Assembly (NCBI GenBank): GCA_964582415.1
Contig: CAZOSF010000107.1
Span: 1 to 5,693, forward strand
Direction: 5' to 3'
Origin: CAZOSF01 sp964582415
GTDB lineage: Bacteria; Bacteroidota; Bacteroidia; Flavobacteriales; Flavobacteriaceae
Length of the DNA stretch: 5,693 nucleotides
Positions 5,191 through 5,693 of this stretch are shown piece after piece. Within the stretch, counting starts at the first letter, position 1. Every line of letters starts with the position of its first letter. A program made the position numbers and the translations under genes. The notes under the pieces were generated by a model, which worked only from the letters and a program-made list of their open reading frames with translations, had not been told where the DNA came from and ran no database searches.

Positions 5191-5693
5191 ATGAGCTTTT
5201 CATTCAAGCGTCTGTTACCACACCTTATTGTTGTTATTTTGTTCATCATTGCTGCCTTGGCGTATTTCCACCCCGTGCTGAAAGGACAAGCCATCTTGCA
5301 AAGCGATATTGTTCAGTATACAGGAATGGCCAAACAGCAAAACGATTTTCGAGCGCAGACTGGAGAAGAAACCTATTGGACGAATAGTGCCTTTGGGGGA
5401 ATGCCAACCTATCAATTGGGAGCTAAATACCCGCACAACTACATAAAAAAATTAGACCTTACCCTGCGGTTTTTGCCGCGTCCAGCCGATTATCTATTCC
5501 TTTATTTCATTGGTATTTACATCTTGTTTATGGTGTTGAAGATAGACTACCGATTGGCATTTTTAGGAGCCCTGGGATTTGGATTTTCCACCTATCTTAT
5601 TGTGATTCTGGGAGTAGGCCATAATGCGAAGGCGCACGCCATTGCCTATATGCCCTTAGTACTGGCAGGTATTATTCGGACCTTTCAAGGGAA
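5191..5693 (+). CDS. YfhO family polytopic membrane protein (N-terminal part, cut by window end)
   Basis: The ATG at 5191 opens 167 full codons that run off the window; an in-frame stop at 5161-5163 limits the start. The protein begins with a membrane helix at about 9-27. An extracytoplasmic segment follows with QSDIVQY at 37-43 and WTNSAFGGMPTYQ at 63-75, both characteristic of the Bacteroidota YfhO family. Hydrophobic segments follow at about 101-117, 122-141 and 148-162, with GHNAKAHAIAY at 143-153 between them. YfhO proteins are GT-C-like multi-pass proteins, and in Firmicutes relatives help glycosylate envelope polymers. The substrate here is unknown. The D39 position resembles the early acidic residue that is catalytic in GT-C enzymes. 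The open frame on the opposite strand here is only its shadow. Full-length family members are usually about 800 residues or more. Confidence 0.88.
   Translation, partial: MSFSFKRLLPHLIVVILFIIAALAYFHPVLKGQAILQSDIVQYTGMAKQQNDFRAQTGEETYWTNSAFGGMPTYQLGAKYPHNYIKKLDLTLRFLPRPADYLFLYFIGIYILFMVLKIDYRLAFLGALGFGFSTYLIVILGVGHNAKAHAIAYMPLVLAGIIRTFQG

Noticed and set aside
5215..5436. Minus-strand open frame opposite the start of the YfhO gene
   Set aside because: The plus-strand frame has characteristic YfhO motifs; the reverse translation has none.

Overview
The window looks like chromosomal core DNA from a marine or soil member of the Flavobacteriia (phylum Bacteroidota). Three things point there. Upstream regions carry the Bacteroidota -7 promoter element TAnnTTTG (positions 91-98, 1279-1286, 4837-4844, and 4774-4781 on the minus strand). 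No Shine-Dalgarno sequences stand out. The gene set is typical of Flavobacteriia: a cysteine-synthase-like enzyme, an alpha-oxoamine synthase, a GNAT-fold protein, an outer-membrane 'transporter' barrel, a DUF4834 protein and YfhO. I see no mobile element, tRNA, rRNA, CRISPR array or abrupt change in base composition.

Layout. Positions 1-75 are the tail of an unidentified plus-strand gene. Positions 148-1182 (+) encode a fold-type-II PLP enzyme of the CBS/CysK family, ended by a terminator at 1201-1229. Positions 1314-2579 (+) encode an alpha-oxoamine synthase with its own promoter at 1257-1286. A hairpin with flanking U-rich runs (2602-2627) closes this gene and also the convergent minus-strand pair. 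That pair reads from right to left: an outer-membrane beta-barrel protein (4756-3755), then, 10 bp later, a GNAT-fold acyltransferase-like protein (3744-2626). From a divergent promoter region at 4757-4863, the plus strand continues with a small DUF4834 membrane protein (4864-5121) and the N-terminal part of a YfhO family membrane protein (5191 to the window end).

Main interpretation. The first two enzymes fit the first two steps of sulfonolipid (capnine) synthesis. The CBS-like enzyme would make L-cysteate from O-phosphoserine and sulfite. The alpha-oxoamine synthase would condense cysteate with a fatty acyl thioester to give 3-ketocapnine. Sulfonolipids are signature lipids of gliding Bacteroidota. 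The dehydrocapnine reductase is not in the window. The convergent GNAT-like protein is of the YghO type, which I recall being related to bacterial ceramide synthase. It is therefore a candidate N-acyltransferase that would turn capnine into N-acylcapnine; this last step is inference. The beta-barrel protein, DUF4834 and YfhO are envelope proteins with no demonstrated link to that pathway.
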